Assembly: GCA_028641055.1 (NCBI GenBank)
Contig: CM054060.1
Coordinates: forward strand, 294,927,480-294,991,479
DNA: 64,000 nucleotides
Origin: Alopecurus myosuroides
Taxonomy: Eukaryota > Streptophyta > Magnoliopsida > Poales > Poaceae
Reading direction: 5' to 3'
The notes beneath the pieces were generated by a model. That model was not told where the DNA came from. It worked only from the letters and a program-made list of their open reading frames with translations, and made no database searches. Below, one piece after another: positions 44,436 to 58,266 of this stretch. Numbering within the stretch: position 1 is the first letter of the stretch; every line of letters begins with the position of its first letter. A program made the position numbers and the translations under genes.

Positions 44436-45082
44436 AACCTTGCCGAACCCGGATACCTTAGACGAGGACGCGTCTCCATAAGTTACGGTTGCTTGTATGT
44501 CATTTGGTCACAACTCCGTCACAAGTTCTTTGCTTCCGATCATATGGCTAGTGCATCCACTATCAATTATCCATTTAGTCCCACCGAAAGCATAGTCCTG
44601 CAAGAGATCATTGACTAGAGTTAGGACCCGAGGAGGGTACCTTCATGTTAGCAACAAGGGTCTTTTGAACCCAAATAGTATACTCAATGAAACACTCAAT
44701 AGGACCAACATATTTAGCTTGCACAACACCATAATAATCAACATATAAGAAATGGTGTGGATTGTTAGTTCCCGCGGAGGTGCTACGATTAGTGTTGTCC
44801 CTCATGACACTACTACTCAAGGCAACATTGCTTGCTTGTGCGGGTGTGCTACGAGTAGTGTTGTCCCTAATGACAATACCACCCTAAGAACCATTGTTGG
44901 TCTTATTCTTGTTCTTCTTCTTGGCTACATAGCCAAGACCTTGCTTGCCCACTTTTTGCCTTGGAGCACTCAATTATGGTCTAGCAATGACCACATTAGA
45001 GATAGGGGCAACCACTTGTGGGGTAGAGATCACAACCTTCTCAACTTGAGGGCCTTTCCCTTGAGCCCTGCTAGCTCATCCT

Positions 45083-47181
45083 TCAACCTAGATTTTCCTC
45101 AATAATATTTGCATGATCACAAGAAGAAGTAGAGGTTCTAGGGTTGTTAGGTTGATTAAGTTGAGTTTGAAGTTGTTCATGCAACTCTTTTAGGGAAGAG
45201 TGTTGGCTCTCCAAAGCTTTGTGATCCTTGATTAGCTTTTCAAACTCCTTGGTTAGTTTACCATGACCAACACCAAAATCAACCTTATCCTTTTTAGCCT
45301 TTTTATATTTAGAAATAGCAAGGTCATGTTCCTTAGTGATGTTAGAGACAAGTTCATTATGAGTTAATTCAATAGATTCAAGTTCCTCCTCTAGAGAAAC
45401 TCTACCATCATGCTCTTCCTCAGTCATAGAGAGGTATGCAATTTCATCCGCATCCCTTATTTCACCCTCACCTTTCTTCTCAAGAGATTCTTTGGCCTCT
45501 CCCAATTGGCTCATGAGATACTCAACGTACTTCTTGGTCTCCCCTTGCATGTTAGTCATAAAGCGTTCTAAGGAGAGCCTCTCATCTTCTACTCTAAGAC
45601 TAGCAATATGTTCTAGTTCACTTGGGGTCTTAGAGTTGGAGGAAGGTGATACCTCCGTGGCCTTAGCCATGAAGCACTTGGCATTTTGGTGAGGATGATT
45701 GTCATTGGGGGATTCAAAGAGAGATGAAGACGATGGAGTAGAAGCAATAGCTAGAGCGGCCACTTCACTTGTGGTTTCTTCTTCTTCATCACTCCCGGAA
45801 TCATACTCTTCTTGAGTCACTAGCACAAACTTGATGGGAGATTTCTTGTTGAATGGTTTCTTCTTGAAATGAGGTTTCTTGTACTCAACCTTGGACTTGT
45901 CCTTGCGAATGAGCTTGCCACTATGGAGTTCTCTATTCTCATAGGGACACTCCACAATCAAGTGGTGCTTATCTTGGCAATTGAAGCAAGACCTCACTTT
46001 TTGAGCCCCATCATTGCCATAGCGAGACTTGGTCTTCTCCTCAACAAATTTCTTGCCCTTGGGAGGATTGTTCTAAAACTTTTGCACGGTGAGAGCAATG
46101 AGATCCTTTAGCACGGGATCATAGTCTTGTTCCTTCAAAGGAGGCAACGCCTCATCTCCTTCTTCTTCATACTCAACTTCTCTTGACACAACCTTGGCCT
46201 TCAAAGCAACTGATGCCCCTTTGTGCATTCCAATGGCCCTAGCACGGTTGTCAAGAGCATTCTTGGTTTGCACTTGATAGGAGCACATTTCTTGCATCAC
46301 TTGAGTTGAGGTCATGGAAGAGAAATCATGTCTTCCTTGAATGCTCTTCAATTCCGCACCCTCGAATGCCATAATGGAAATCATGTAGTTACTTTTGATC
46401 CAAGCATCATCAATGTACTTGGCACCAACATTTGAGAAGGCGGTGGCAAGAGTCTTGATTCTTTGGTACATGTCAACATGGTCCTCTCCATCATGCATAT
46501 AGAACCCTTCGGCCTTATTGGTCAAGGCATCATATCTATTCCTTTGCATACTCTCATTTCCCACAAACATGACGACAAGAGCGTCCCATGTTTCCTTGGT
46601 GGTGGAATATTGTTGAAGATGCGGCATGTGGTTAGGACCCACGGCTTGTTGAAGAATTGCAAGGCGGTGTAGTTGAGTTGGCAATCTACGGCTTCTCTTC
46701 TTGTTATGTTCTTGGGGTCATGAGGCGTGTATCCATCACGAGTGACCCTCCAAAGATCAATACAAGAAGATTTCAAGTGAGTCTCCATGTAATATTGCCA
46801 TTCACGAAAAGAAAAAGCATCAATTTTAGGTGGATCTCCCCTAGGTATTATATGAGGATGAGGGACGGGGGGATCGTGAGAATATCGTCCTTTGACGGAG
46901 TGATATTCTTCGTCTCCATTCGTGCCCTTCTCGGCGGAGTTTTCGGCAGAAGCAATTTTAGATGGATCACCATCTACCCCTTTCTTGGCGCCCTCCGGAG
47001 TAGTTTTCGGGGGAGTAGATTCGGCGACCTCCGGTCCTTTGGCTTTGAGGAGTTCCGCCAAGACTTGGCGCAACTCATCAAATTTGGTGTCTATGGATGA
47101 GGTGAATGAATTTCTCAACTCATTGAGATCATCCATGGACACCCTAGCCACAGACGTTTCGGTATCCGGATCTTCTCCCAT
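45083..47181 (-). pseudogene. Copia gag with CCHC zinc knuckle
   Basis: ATG at 47181, 42 bp after the PBS, is the likely start (MGEDPDTETS). A coiled-coil-prone segment is followed by a UBN2-type gag domain: FREWQYYMETHLK, the TTKETWDALVVMF block and the DMYQRIKTLATAF block. The zinc knuckle CFNCQDKHHLIVEC (near 45990) has the CX2CX4HX4C spacing. The C-terminal part is acidic and heptad-rich up to 45083, unusually long, as is typical of Sirevirus Gag. A frame change near 46670 and an in-frame TAG at 46073-46075 interrupt it, and the link to pol (45083-44440) is also frame-shifted. Confidence 0.8.
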
Positions 47182-47222
47182 ACTTAAACTCTTAGGCGGT
47201 TAAGCCCGATAGAAGAGCCTAG

Positions 47223-47234
47223 GCTCTGATACCA
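47223..47234 (-). other. Primer-binding site, initiator tRNA-Met type
   Basis: The minus strand reads tggtatcagagc two bases after the LTR end, the standard copia PBS. Confidence 0.92.
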
Positions 47235-47236
47235 AT

Positions 47237-47410
47237 TGAAAGTAAAGTATGGGCACCTAGAGGAGGGGTGAATAGGTGCTACGACCAATTTTAATTTTTC
47301 TAGTAGTTTAGGCTTGACTTAAAGGTAAATTCTCTAGATAGTGCAACTAAGGTGAATTTACCTATATGATAAGGAAAGCAATTAATGCAACTAGTACAAC
47401 AATAAATGCT
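47237..47410 (-). repeat. Copia 5' LTR, inner part
   Basis: 174 bp collinear with 36938-37110. It ends with atgct (47406-47410), the left target duplication of the LARD. Confidence 0.92.
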
Positions 47411-50400
47411 TGTCACGACCCCGGACCCAGAGATATACATACTGTTATGTGCTCCTAGACATGGACCCACAAGGGCTTCAGGGTTACCAGCCCCGGCCGC
47501 AACAAACAACGGCGGGCAGACTGGATTCATCGGCACGTAGTCCGGATCCCCAGTCTACTACTCCTTGTATCCATGCTAGTCATAACCAACTATGATACCA
47601 AAGCGTCCACGAATCGAATGAAACTGAAGGAAACGGGACCAAAGCTATACAGAGATGCTATGTGTCCAGAAAGTGCAACAACAATCGAGGGTTACTGGGG
47701 TTACCTCGCCCCAGGCCGATCACATCGACAGGCGGGCTCGGACATGGATCATCGGCTCCACAACCCCTTGACTGCGACAACTATGCAGGCATAGCCAAAA
47801 CTGTATAACAATGAGCTCGAAACCAACAACCGATCAAAGCAGTACTCTAAACATGAAGCTTTATTAAACAGGTGTTACTAGAGTATAGCTTACAAGCAGA
47901 GGTCACACGACCCAACATTACATCAGACAACGAAAGGTAAATTATGTTGCTAATCAACAAGAACCAAAAAGGCCTAAGAGGCCGCAACATAAGGCGACGT
48001 CCCAGCCCATAGATTCCAGGCTGCTACCTGGGAACCCCAAACTACTCGTCGATGTCCACGTTGAAACACCATCGAAGTGAGATCTTCACCTGAACCAAAA
48101 TTAAGCAAACCTGAGTACGGGAGGTACTCAACAAGACTTAGTTAACCTATTATATATCTGCTATCTTCAGAAAGGTTTTATGAAGGCTGTTTTGCGTAAA
48201 GCAATATTTGTTTTGCAAGTTGAGGAAGGAATAGCACGTCTCATAGAAGGTTTTTCAAAACAGATGAGAAAGGTACTCAACTACTGAGATCATCATCTTC
48301 TTGTATTCCACCAAGTCTTTCTCATTCCCACACTATCTCATGCTACAAGGATCACCCCTCCCGGCATCTCCGGGGAGGCACCCTTCAAACATGGTTAACA
48401 AGTTTTAGTCATTCCGTTGAAGTTATCTATGATCACAGAATCCGTTGCCAAGTCGTCCGTAACCGTGGACACGGCTTCTCGAGGAGATTCATCCCTGCAG
48501 GGGGTACACTTTACCCACACGTACCACCCGACTCTTAACGCCACATGTACGCTCGTCCATGGAGCGCGGCAGAGGGTGGCTGGCCACGACCTTTACCTTG
48601 CCCGACCCTATCCATGAGTCAACCCAAACAGGGCCACCCCGTCAACAGGGAGTTGGCCACCTCCTGACGGCACATGTTCTGTGAGTCGGGATCAAGATCC
48701 GTGTACGTCCATCACTTGTCCCGGTCACGTCCTAAGTTTTCTCCAAATCGTTTTCTGACTCACACGCAGATGGAAAGATCAAACTACGTGACTCATGGAC
48801 GTGGCCAAACAAGTTAGTTGGTCGAGCGCGGTCTGTTAGGCCCCGCGTGTGGTTGCACGCTCAGTCTTGGCTTCGAAGGCGAGAACTCGCTCCTAGGGGC
48901 ATGAACAGGACAAAACGCCACAACCCATTGCGGCCTCACATCCATGCCAGTATTTAGTCAAGTTATCAAAGTTAATTCAAATCAGAACAACATGACATAA
49001 AGATTCACGCATATGACCAGATTCATCAACCGGATGGATCAGATCACAACTAAGCATGGCTAAGCAAGACTCACAGGGTTTAGCGGAGCGCGCACAAGCA
49101 AACCTATAGCTGCTAGGAGCAGTGGATCAGGATATCTAGGTTATGCAGTATATAGGAGAACTCTATCTACTGACATCAAATAGTTTGGAACCGAATGCAA
49201 ATTACGAGATTCAAATCACTTTGAAATCATATATGAGCAGATAAGAGGTTATGCTTGCCTTGGTTATAAGAAAACCAGATAAAGTCTTCAGGAATAAGTG
49301 CTTGACTTGTCGGTTAAGATCAAGTATTCGCCATTGGAGTTGATGGCCTTCTCTTCGGAGCCACGTTCTACCGAGGGGGAAACAACATCGAAAGAGAAAT
49401 AACAATCAACACATGGCATCGATGCAATGCGCAATATGTATGCATGAATAAATTAATGCACTGAAATGAAGCCCTAGACATGATCATTGGGTTGCTAGGG
49501 TTCGTATGTCGGTTATGAAATTTTACTGAAATTAGGCCGAAATAGACCCCGGAGGGGGTTTCGGGCGATTCTGAAAGAGAGTACCATTTTAAAAGCTCAA
49601 ATTGGTTTGAAAACATCATAAACATGTTGCATTTGTCATTTTGAGCAAAATGGTATAATACTTTTATTTTCTAATTTTATTGAATGAAAACTTATTTTTC
49701 TATTTTAAATGAATTAAACCACATTAAATAATGTCCAAAAATGGAATGTGTCAAACATGTATGAAAGTGACATTTTTGGAAAGAGTACATTTTCCTGATC
49801 TCTCCCATATTTTTATTTTATTTTTCTGAGCAACAGATTAAAAGATATTAATTATTCAAGTTTAAGGCATTTTCTGGAATTACTTAAATATGAGATTATT
49901 ACATCAGGCTGATGTCACCATGACATCACCTTTACCCTGTTCTTCACAGATTCAAACGAATTAGGTCGAATTCGCGCGCAATTCGCGAACCCGAGCACAC
50001 CACGAGGGAGAGGGGTTCGAGGGAAGCCCAGGGGTGGCGCCGGTTGACCATATGGTCACCGGATTGCTCGCCGGCGACGAGCTCCATGGACGGACGGCGG
50101 CGGAGCTCGACGTGACAGAGAACCAGGGGGGCGATAGAGGGAGGGGAGGGCATGGGAAGGGTCACCTCGTCGCGGTGAAGCTACTGGAGGGGTCGGAGGG
50201 AGCAGGGCCGGCCGGAGGCGGCCGGAATCGACCTCGACGGCCGGCGGCCATGGATGAAACGGCGGCCCGATTCCCGCTTCAGAGGCCATCCCAGGAAGCG
50301 GTACTCGGCGGGGAGATGCAAGGTGGCATGGCGGACCTCGTGGGATGCTCCAATGGTGGCGGTGATGCTCGGTTCAGCGGCGCCATGTGATGGTTTCCGG

Positions 50401-50948
50401 CGGCTAGGGTTTCAGAGGTTCGAGTTGGTTTCCATGACACAGGGAGCCAGAGAGAGTAGGGCAAGGCGAGGAGGAGAGGCAAGGGGGTGCACGCCATCGC
50501 CCTTCTCCCTTATCCCCCGCGGTGAAGCAGGCAGGAGGACGTGGCGGAGGCAGCCACGCAGCTGCTTCCTTGTCGCAAGGAAGAAGACAAAGCACGTTTT
50601 GCGAAAACCCCCTGAAATTCCTGATTTTTGCGAAGAGGTCCTTTCCTTTATTAAACAGCACTGAAAACAACTGTTTCGAGGGCCATTTTGCAAACGTAAA
50701 AATTGCCAAAAATAACTTTTGGAAAGCTTGTGAAATTTCCAACAATACCATGTGTTTCATTGGTGAATTTGAAATATTTTCCAGAACAAAATTTTGGAAA
50801 CCAAATTAAGTACTTTTTGTGGAATTTTCTGAAACCATTTAATTTCATAGTTTAAATTGGTTCAAACATGATTTAAATTTTTGTTTGATGCATGTATGAG
50901 ATGAACACATACCACACACCCTAATGTATCAAAAGTTGGGGTGTTACA
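47411..50948 (-). repeat. 3' LTR of the LARD
   Basis: 3,538 bp, plus strand tgtcacgaccccggaccc to ttggggtgttaca. Open stretches inside (for example 50254-50664) occur identically in both LTRs, lie in a GC-rich leader-like part and show no domain; I do not call them genes. Confidence 0.93.
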
Positions 50949-53900
50949 AATCTACCCCCCTTACGAGAATCTCGTCCCGAGATTCCCGAAGGAGAAGAAA
51001 GAAGGAACACCGGTTTTGTATGATCTTCTTGAACCTTACGATTCCCTTCTCGAAGAGGTTGATCCGTAGCATCTTGAAGTATTGAACGGATACACCTTAG
51101 GTAAGAGGGAAATTCTTAGGAAATGATCTTCACGAAGATCGAGTATCCCATGGGTAACTCATGGAAGGGATGTTCAGAAAGAACTGTTGAGTTAACAAGC
51201 ATGAAACACATCAAGGTAACGGAGTGAATATAAGATGGTTTCAAGTTTACGGACGATAGTTCTTGAAAGGATTTAGAATATGAGCTTAACACGAGACTTT
51301 AAATCCTTTTGGAAGAAGAAAAGTTGGACAACTTGTAACAGCGAGGTTTCTTCAAACAGAAAACCAAGATGGAAAGGATGGTCTTGGATACCACAAAGTA
51401 ATATCCATAGACGAAGGAAAACACGAGAAAACACTGTAATCGTGCGTCGGAGAGAATTTGATACCTGATCATGTTCACTCTTCAGAGTGGACACGGAAGA
51501 TAACGGAACTTTCACTCCGTCAAAACTTTGTCGAAATCTTTGTCAAAGATCGGGATGTTACTTCACAACAGAAGATGAATAACCGAAAGATGTGGAAACA
51601 CCGTAACAAAGGAGGAATTCCTGATCACACCATAAGGATGGGTAACCAACGAGGGTTGAAACACCGGTGGAAATAGGGAATCTCTTTCATATGGTGGTTT
51701 TGACGTAGCAATACATCTACCACATGGTTAAGATCCCATGGCTGAAGTGACTGACAAACTCACACAATGTGTGAGATGAACGGAACTTCAAGTACCAACA
51801 ACTTGAAAAAGAGAACTGATCAACGGCGGTTACGAAACACCACGAGATGTTTTCATGTAGAACTAGTTTTCACGAAAACTAAGGTTTTGGAGGTTCAACG
51901 GAAAGATATTGGGAAGATCAACTTCCAACTTACCCTTGATGTTTTAGATACCAAGATCAGGCTTATGGTAAGCCGTGAGTAGACCTTTAAGTGAAAGTAG
52001 AACTCCGGTTTGGAAGAACGGGGAGGAAAACTTGTTAGGATTAACCACACAAGAATTCTCACGGAGAGTGGTTGTTCTTACGGATACCAGGAGATATGAC
52101 ATTAGGCCTTCCGGCTAATTGTGTCAACCACAACATCAACCATGCCGGATCTTAAAATAGACCTAATTCAATACTCTTGAGGAAACACCAACCATCGTTG
52201 CTGCTTGAGATTCAGCTATGGTTAGTGAGTTGAATAACTCAGACTGGGTATGTTTGATCAGCGGAATTGCACCGGTTACAATTGAGATACATTTACTAGA
52301 TTCTCAAGACATAGACTACGATGCCACGCTCAAGGAGATGAGCAAGATTGCAGAACTCATGTATTAGCAACTTGCGAAAGAAGGTTGCACCTACATGACT
52401 TACCTGCAACGAAACACATCTGAGTCATCGTTGGAAAGATGGTAACAAAGATCATGAAGATCTTGGACTTCTTCCCTTTCACGAATGGTCAGTCAGTGGC
52501 TTAGTGTGGGTACAAACTTGTTCAAATCAATGGAGGTAACAACCTACCATCTAAAGAGTAGACCACACATACATGACCGACTTGGAATTATTCCCTAAGG
52601 AACAAGAAAACTCTACTCGGATCCACGGCGACATCTTTCACCATAAGCATATGAACCGGAGTAGGTTACTTCGAACACCCAGAACACAACTTCGTGATGA
52701 CACAAAGATGTTTCTCGGAAGTTTCCAACATTGTTGCCAAGTTTTCAACATGAACCTCTTGGAACTTGGACGATTAGAAATGTCATCGATGGGCTCGACA
52801 ACACACTTATCAAACACTCCAAGGAGAAGGGTTTATATGGTACATGAACAAGGCAAAATATTGCTCAGACCAGAGGACATGAAGGTGTACTCGGGCAAAA
52901 CACCATGAGTGAAAACACCGTCAAGATAGTCCTTAGAGCTGGACTTGATCTGTTGACAGCCCAAATCAAATCAAAGGTAGAGTGATAGCATGTCCACCAC
53001 GGAGATACTATCCTGCTTCAACATGAGGAGAACTAGACATCCCTTAACAGAGGATCAAGTTAGGCAGAGCTTTTGCCTTTCAACTCTCCAAGTTGTTGTT
53101 TAAGCTCAACCTACTTGTCCAGGGTATCCAGCATAGCTTTCTTGGAGAAAGGAGTAGTTCAAACTACCCTTTATTTAGACATCACGGTCAGGTGACAACC
53201 TGGCGATACTTCTAGAAAGACAACCAGAATATCACAACCTACCGGTATGTCTCGAAGTTTGGAAGAAAACTTGCTTTTCAGAGCAACCGATATGATCTTG
53301 AGAGCTTCGGCATAAACCTAACTCTCTGATCGAGAAGGTGCATCAGAATGAACGGATTTGATGACACGGTCTACTTCAAACAGAGACCGGGTGACCAATA
53401 GTGCTAAGAAGAATACAGATGTTTTCTTAGATTTTCCAAGCAATAAGAATTTCTAGGAATAACTGATACACACATCAACACATAGACCCATCATTCTGAG
53501 GCATTCAAGCTTGGAGGAAGGGGGAGTGGAAATGTGTAAGAGCATCACTTCATCAATAAGGCCATGAAACTTAACACAACCTCTTGATATGAAAGAGTGT
53601 GATACTCGAAGGTAGAACAGAACAGAAACTAATGAAACTTCTTTATTCTGTGGATTACAAAACTTTGTCCTGGTCCTTGAGATGAACGAGGTACTGGAGT
53701 TTGTTTCTCCTAACATTCCAAGGTGGAACGTTCTGACGGAAAACAAGAGCAAACACATTGAAGGAATCCAACACCATATGTAACTTGGTTTCCAAACAAC
53801 GGACGAAGTTCGGAAAGCAACTAAAGAGTAGGAACGTGCTCTGGAAAGTCTTGAGATCACGTTGGATGCACGGGGTAATACTCATGTGCAGAACCCATGC

Positions 53901-54704
53901 TGAAAGGTTGGTATAGCTGAACCAAGAACAAAGGTATGAGAATCATGAAGAACACTCTTGTTGCGATCCTTCTGATTCCTAGAGAAAGCCTACGGCTATG
54001 AGAGTTGGAATTTCCTAACCACCCCGAGGTAAAACAGATTCCTCAGGATTCAACAAAACAGAACTTGGGTTAAAGGTCAGCATCCTGTACTGATAGCGTG
54101 AGCATCACAGGGTTATGAAACCACATGACTCAACTCACCACAATTCAGCACATTCCGGGACCTTCGGTTCAAGTCCAAGGTTGGAAACATAGAAAAAGGA
54201 GTAACTACTATCTTAGTGTCTTGAAGGACACTATGGGTAGCAATCACGGAGTATCTTTCGAAGGACAACGATAGATCCGGAAGAACTTGAGCAGAGGATA
54301 ACAGATACAATCGAGATGAAAAGCAGATCTCGAGGTTCAGGATTTTGAGACTTTAGCACAAGAGTACGTGGAACCCACACAACTCTGAGAGATTATGGAT
54401 GGAAGGTGATCTCCGAGTTGAAACAAGAGATAACGGAACACGGAAGACACACGACTCTAGAAATTTTAACACTAGGTCAACTTGGGTAAAAGAACGTCTT
54501 GCCATAGAAGGCACCTAAGTTTTGAATAATCAGAACCTTTTCAAATCCAAAACAGGTAAGAAGACCCAGAGTTAGAGCGATACCAGATATGGAGTAAAAA
54601 GAATCCTAAGAAGGGTTTTCACAATCATTTGAAGTTTCAAAATAGTTTTCATAAACTCTAGACTCGACATCGACCAAGCAGTAAGGTTTTCCTACAGGCA
54701 GTCC
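50949..54704 (-). other. Non-coding interior of the LARD
   Basis: About 3.76 kb without an open frame above roughly 135 codons on either strand and no trace of gag or pol motifs. Near the left border is an inverted repeat gaatctcg/cgagattc (50967-50985, 3-nt loop). The sequence is evenly purine-rich with many short gaagga/cttgga words, which fits a conserved RNA domain rather than decayed coding DNA. Confidence 0.75.
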
Positions 54705-54717
54705 TGCTCTGATACCA
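54705..54717 (-). other. Primer-binding site of the LARD
   Basis: The plus strand tgctctgatacca is the complement of the initiator tRNA-Met PBS, 5 bp from the LTR at 54723. Confidence 0.9.
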
Positions 54718-54722
54718 TGACT

Positions 54723-57700
54723 TGTCACGACCCCGGACCCAGAGATATACATACTGTTATGTGCTCCTAGACATGGACCCACAAGGGCTTCAGGGTTACC
54801 AGCCCCGGCCGCAACAAACAACGGCAGGCAGACTGGATTCATCGGCACGTAGTCCGGATCCCCAGTCTACTACTCCTTGTATCCATGCTAGTCATAACCA
54901 ACTATGCATACCAAAGCGTCCACGAATCGAATGAAACTGAAGGAAACGGGACCAAAGCTATACAGAGATGCTATGTGTCCAGAAAGTGCAACAACAATCG
55001 AGGGTTACTGGGGTTACCTCGCCCCAGGCCGATCACATCGACAGGCGGGCTCGGACATGGATCATAGGCTCCACAACCCCTCGACTGCGACAACTATGCA
55101 GGCATAGCCAAAACTGTATAACAATGAGCTCGAAACCAACAACCGATCAAAGCAGTACTCTAAACATGAAGCTTTATTAAACATGTGTTACTAGAGTATA
55201 GCTTACAAGCAGAGGTCACACGACCCAACATTACATCAGACAACGAAAGGTAAATTATGTTGCTAATCAACAAGAACCAAAAAGGCCTAAGAGGCCGCAA
55301 CATAAGGCGACGTCCCAGCCCATAGATTCCAGGCTGCTACCTGGGAACCCCAAACTACTCGTCGATGTCCACGTTGAAACACCATCGAAGTGAGATCTTC
55401 ACCTGAACCAAAATTAAGCAAACCTGAGTACGGGAGGTACTCAACAAGACTTAGTTAACCTATTATATATCTGCTATCTTCAGAAAGGTTTTATGAAGGC
55501 TGTTTTGCGTAAAGCAATATTTGTTTTGCAAGTTGAGGAAGGAATAGCACGTCTCATAGAAGGTTTTTCAAAACAGATGAGAAAGGTACTCAACTACTGA
55601 GATCATCATCTTCTTGTATTCCACCAAGTCTTTCTCATTCCCACACTATCTCATGCTACAAGGATCACCCCTCCCGGCATCTCCGGGGAGGCACCCTTCA
55701 AACATGGTTAACAAGTTTTAGTCATTCCGTTGAAGTTATCTATGATCACAGAATCCGTTGCCAAGTCGTCCGTAACCGTGGACACGGCTTCTCGAGGAGA
55801 TTCATCCCTGCAGGGGGTACACTTTACCCACACGTACCATCCGACTCTTAACGCCACATGTACGCTCGTCCATGGAGCGCGGCAGAGGGTGGCTGGCCAC
55901 GACCTTTACCTTGCCCGACCCTATCCATGAGTCAACCCAAACAGGGCCACCCCGTCAACAGGGAGTTGGCCACCTCCTGACGGCACCTGTTCTGTGAGTC
56001 GGGATCAAGATCCGTGTACGTCCATCACTTGTCCCGGTCACGTCCTAAGTTTTCTCCAAATCGTTTTCTGACTCACACGCAGATGGAAAGATCAAACTAC
56101 GTGACTCATGGACGTGGCCAAACAAGTTAGTTGGTCGAGCGCGGTCTGTTAGGCCCCACGTGTGGTTGCACGCTCAGTCTTGGCTTCGAAGGCGAGAACT
56201 CGCTCCTAGGGGCATGAACAGGACAAAACGCCACAACCCATTGCGGCCTCACATCCATGCCAGTATTTAGTCAAGTTATCAAAGTTAATTCAAATCAGAA
56301 CAACATGACATAAAGATTCACGCATATGACCAGATTCATCAACCGGATGGATCAGATCACAACTAAGCATGGCTAAGAAAGACTCACAGGGTTTAGCGGA
56401 GCGCGCACAAGCAAACCTATAGCTGCTAGGAGCAGTGGATCAGGATATCTAGGTTATGCAGTATATAGGAGAACTCTATCTACTGACATCAAATAGTTTG
56501 GAACCGAATGCAAATTACGAGATTCAAATCACTTTGAAATCATATATGAGCAGATAAGAGGTTATGCTTGCCTTGGTTATAAGAAAACCAGATAAAGTCT
56601 TCAGGAATAAGTGCTTGACTTGTCGGTTAAGATCAAGTATTCGCCATTGGAGTTGATGGCCTTCTCTTCGGAGCCACGTTCTACCGAGGGGGAAACAACA
56701 TCGAAAGAGAAATAACAATCAACACATGGCATCGATGCAATGCGCAATATGTATGCATAAGTAAATTAATGCACTGAAATGAAGCCCTAGACATGATCAT
56801 TGGGTTGCTAGGGTTCGTATGTCGGTTATGAAATTTTACTGAAATTAGGCCGAAATAGACCCCGGAGGGGGTTTCGGGCGATTCTGAAAGAGAGTACCAT
56901 TTTAAAAGCTCAAATTGGTTTGAAAACATCATAAACATGTTGCATTTGTCATTTTGAGCAAAATGGTATATAACTTTTAATTTTCTAATTTTATTGAATG
57001 AAAACTTATTTTTCTATTTTAAATGAATTAAACCACATTAAATAATGTCCAAAAATGGAATGTGTCAAACATGTATGAAAGTGACATTTTTGGAAAGTGT
57101 ACATTTTCCTGATCTCTCCCATATTTTTATTTTATTTTTCTGAGCAACAGATTAAAAGATATTAATTATTCAAGTTTAAGGCATTTTCTGGAATTACTTA
57201 AATATGAGATTATGACATCAGGCTGATGTCACCATGACATCACCTTTACCCTGTTCTTCACAGATTCAAACGAATTCGGTCGAATTCGCGCGCAATTCGC
57301 GAACCCGAGCACACCACGAGGGAGAGGGGTTCGAGGGAAGCCCAGGGGTGGCGCCGGTTGACCATATGGTCACCGGATTGCTCGCCGGCGACGAGCTCCA
57401 TGGACGGACGGCGGCGGAGCTCGACGTGACAGAGAACCAGGGGGCGATAGAGGGAGGGGAGGGCATGGGAAGGGTCACCTCGTCGCGGTGAAGCTACTGG
57501 AGGGGTCGGAGGGAGCAGGGCCGGCCGGAGGCGGCCGGAATCGACCTCTACGGCCGGCGGCCATGGATGAAACGGCGGCCCGATTCCCGCTTCAGAGGCC
57601 ATCCCAGGAAGCGGTACTCGACGGGGAGATGCAAGGTGGCATGGCGGACCTCGTGGGATGCTCCAATGGTGGCGGTGATGCTCGGTTCGGCGGCGCCATG

Positions 57701-58261
57701 TGATGGTTTCCGGCGGCTAGGGTTTCAGAGGTTCGAGTTGGTTTCCATGACACAGGGAGCCAGAGAGAGTAGGGCAAGGCGAGGAGGAGAGGCAAGGGGG
57801 TGCACGCCATCGCCCTTCTCCCTTATCCCCCGCGGTGAAGCAGGCAGGAGGACGTGGCGGAGGCAGCCACGCAGCTGCTTCCTTGTCGCAAGGAAGAAGA
57901 CAAAGCACGTTTTGCGAAAACCCCCTGAAATTCCTGATTTTTGCGAAGAGGTCCTTTCCTTTATTAAACAGCACTGAAAACAACTGTTTCGAGGGCCATT
58001 TTGCAAACATAAAAATTGCCAAAAATAACTTTTGGAAAGCTTGTGAAATTTCCAACAATACCATGTGTTTCATTGGTGAATTTGAAATATTTTCCAGAAC
58101 AAAATTTTGGAAACCAAATTAAGTACTTTTTGTGGAATTTTCTGAAACCATTTAATTTCATAGTTTAAATTGGTTCAAACATGATTTAAATTTTTGTTTG
58201 ATGCATGTATGAGATGAACACACACCACACACCCTAATGTATCAAAAGTTGGGGTGTTACA
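54723..58261 (-). repeat. 5' LTR of the LARD
   Basis: 3,539 bp, nearly identical to 47411-50948 over its whole length. Differences are scattered single-base changes and one-base indels. Confidence 0.93.
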
Positions 58262-58266
58262 ATGCT

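Larger units (their letters stand above)
47411..58261 (-). mobile_element. LARD-like LTR retrotransposon, very young
   Basis: 10,851 bp with two 3.54-kb LTRs (47411-50948, 54723-58261) and a 3.77-kb interior without coding capacity. TSD atgct (47406-47410, 58262-58266). The PBS tgctctgatacca (54705-54717) matches initiator tRNA-Met, so transcription is leftward; the polypurine tract (minus strand aaggggggtaga) borders the left LTR. Very long LTRs with a conserved non-coding interior define large retrotransposon derivatives (LARDs). LTR ends tgtaacacccc and the cgggacgagattc stem just inside resemble Tekay-type chromoviruses of grasses, a possible autonomous partner (inference). By eye the LTRs differ at roughly 22 positions. 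Confidence 0.88.

Noticed and set aside
50254..50664. Open frames in the LARD LTRs (also 57567-57977)
   Set aside because: Identical because the LTRs are identical; no domain, positioned in the LTR leader part.
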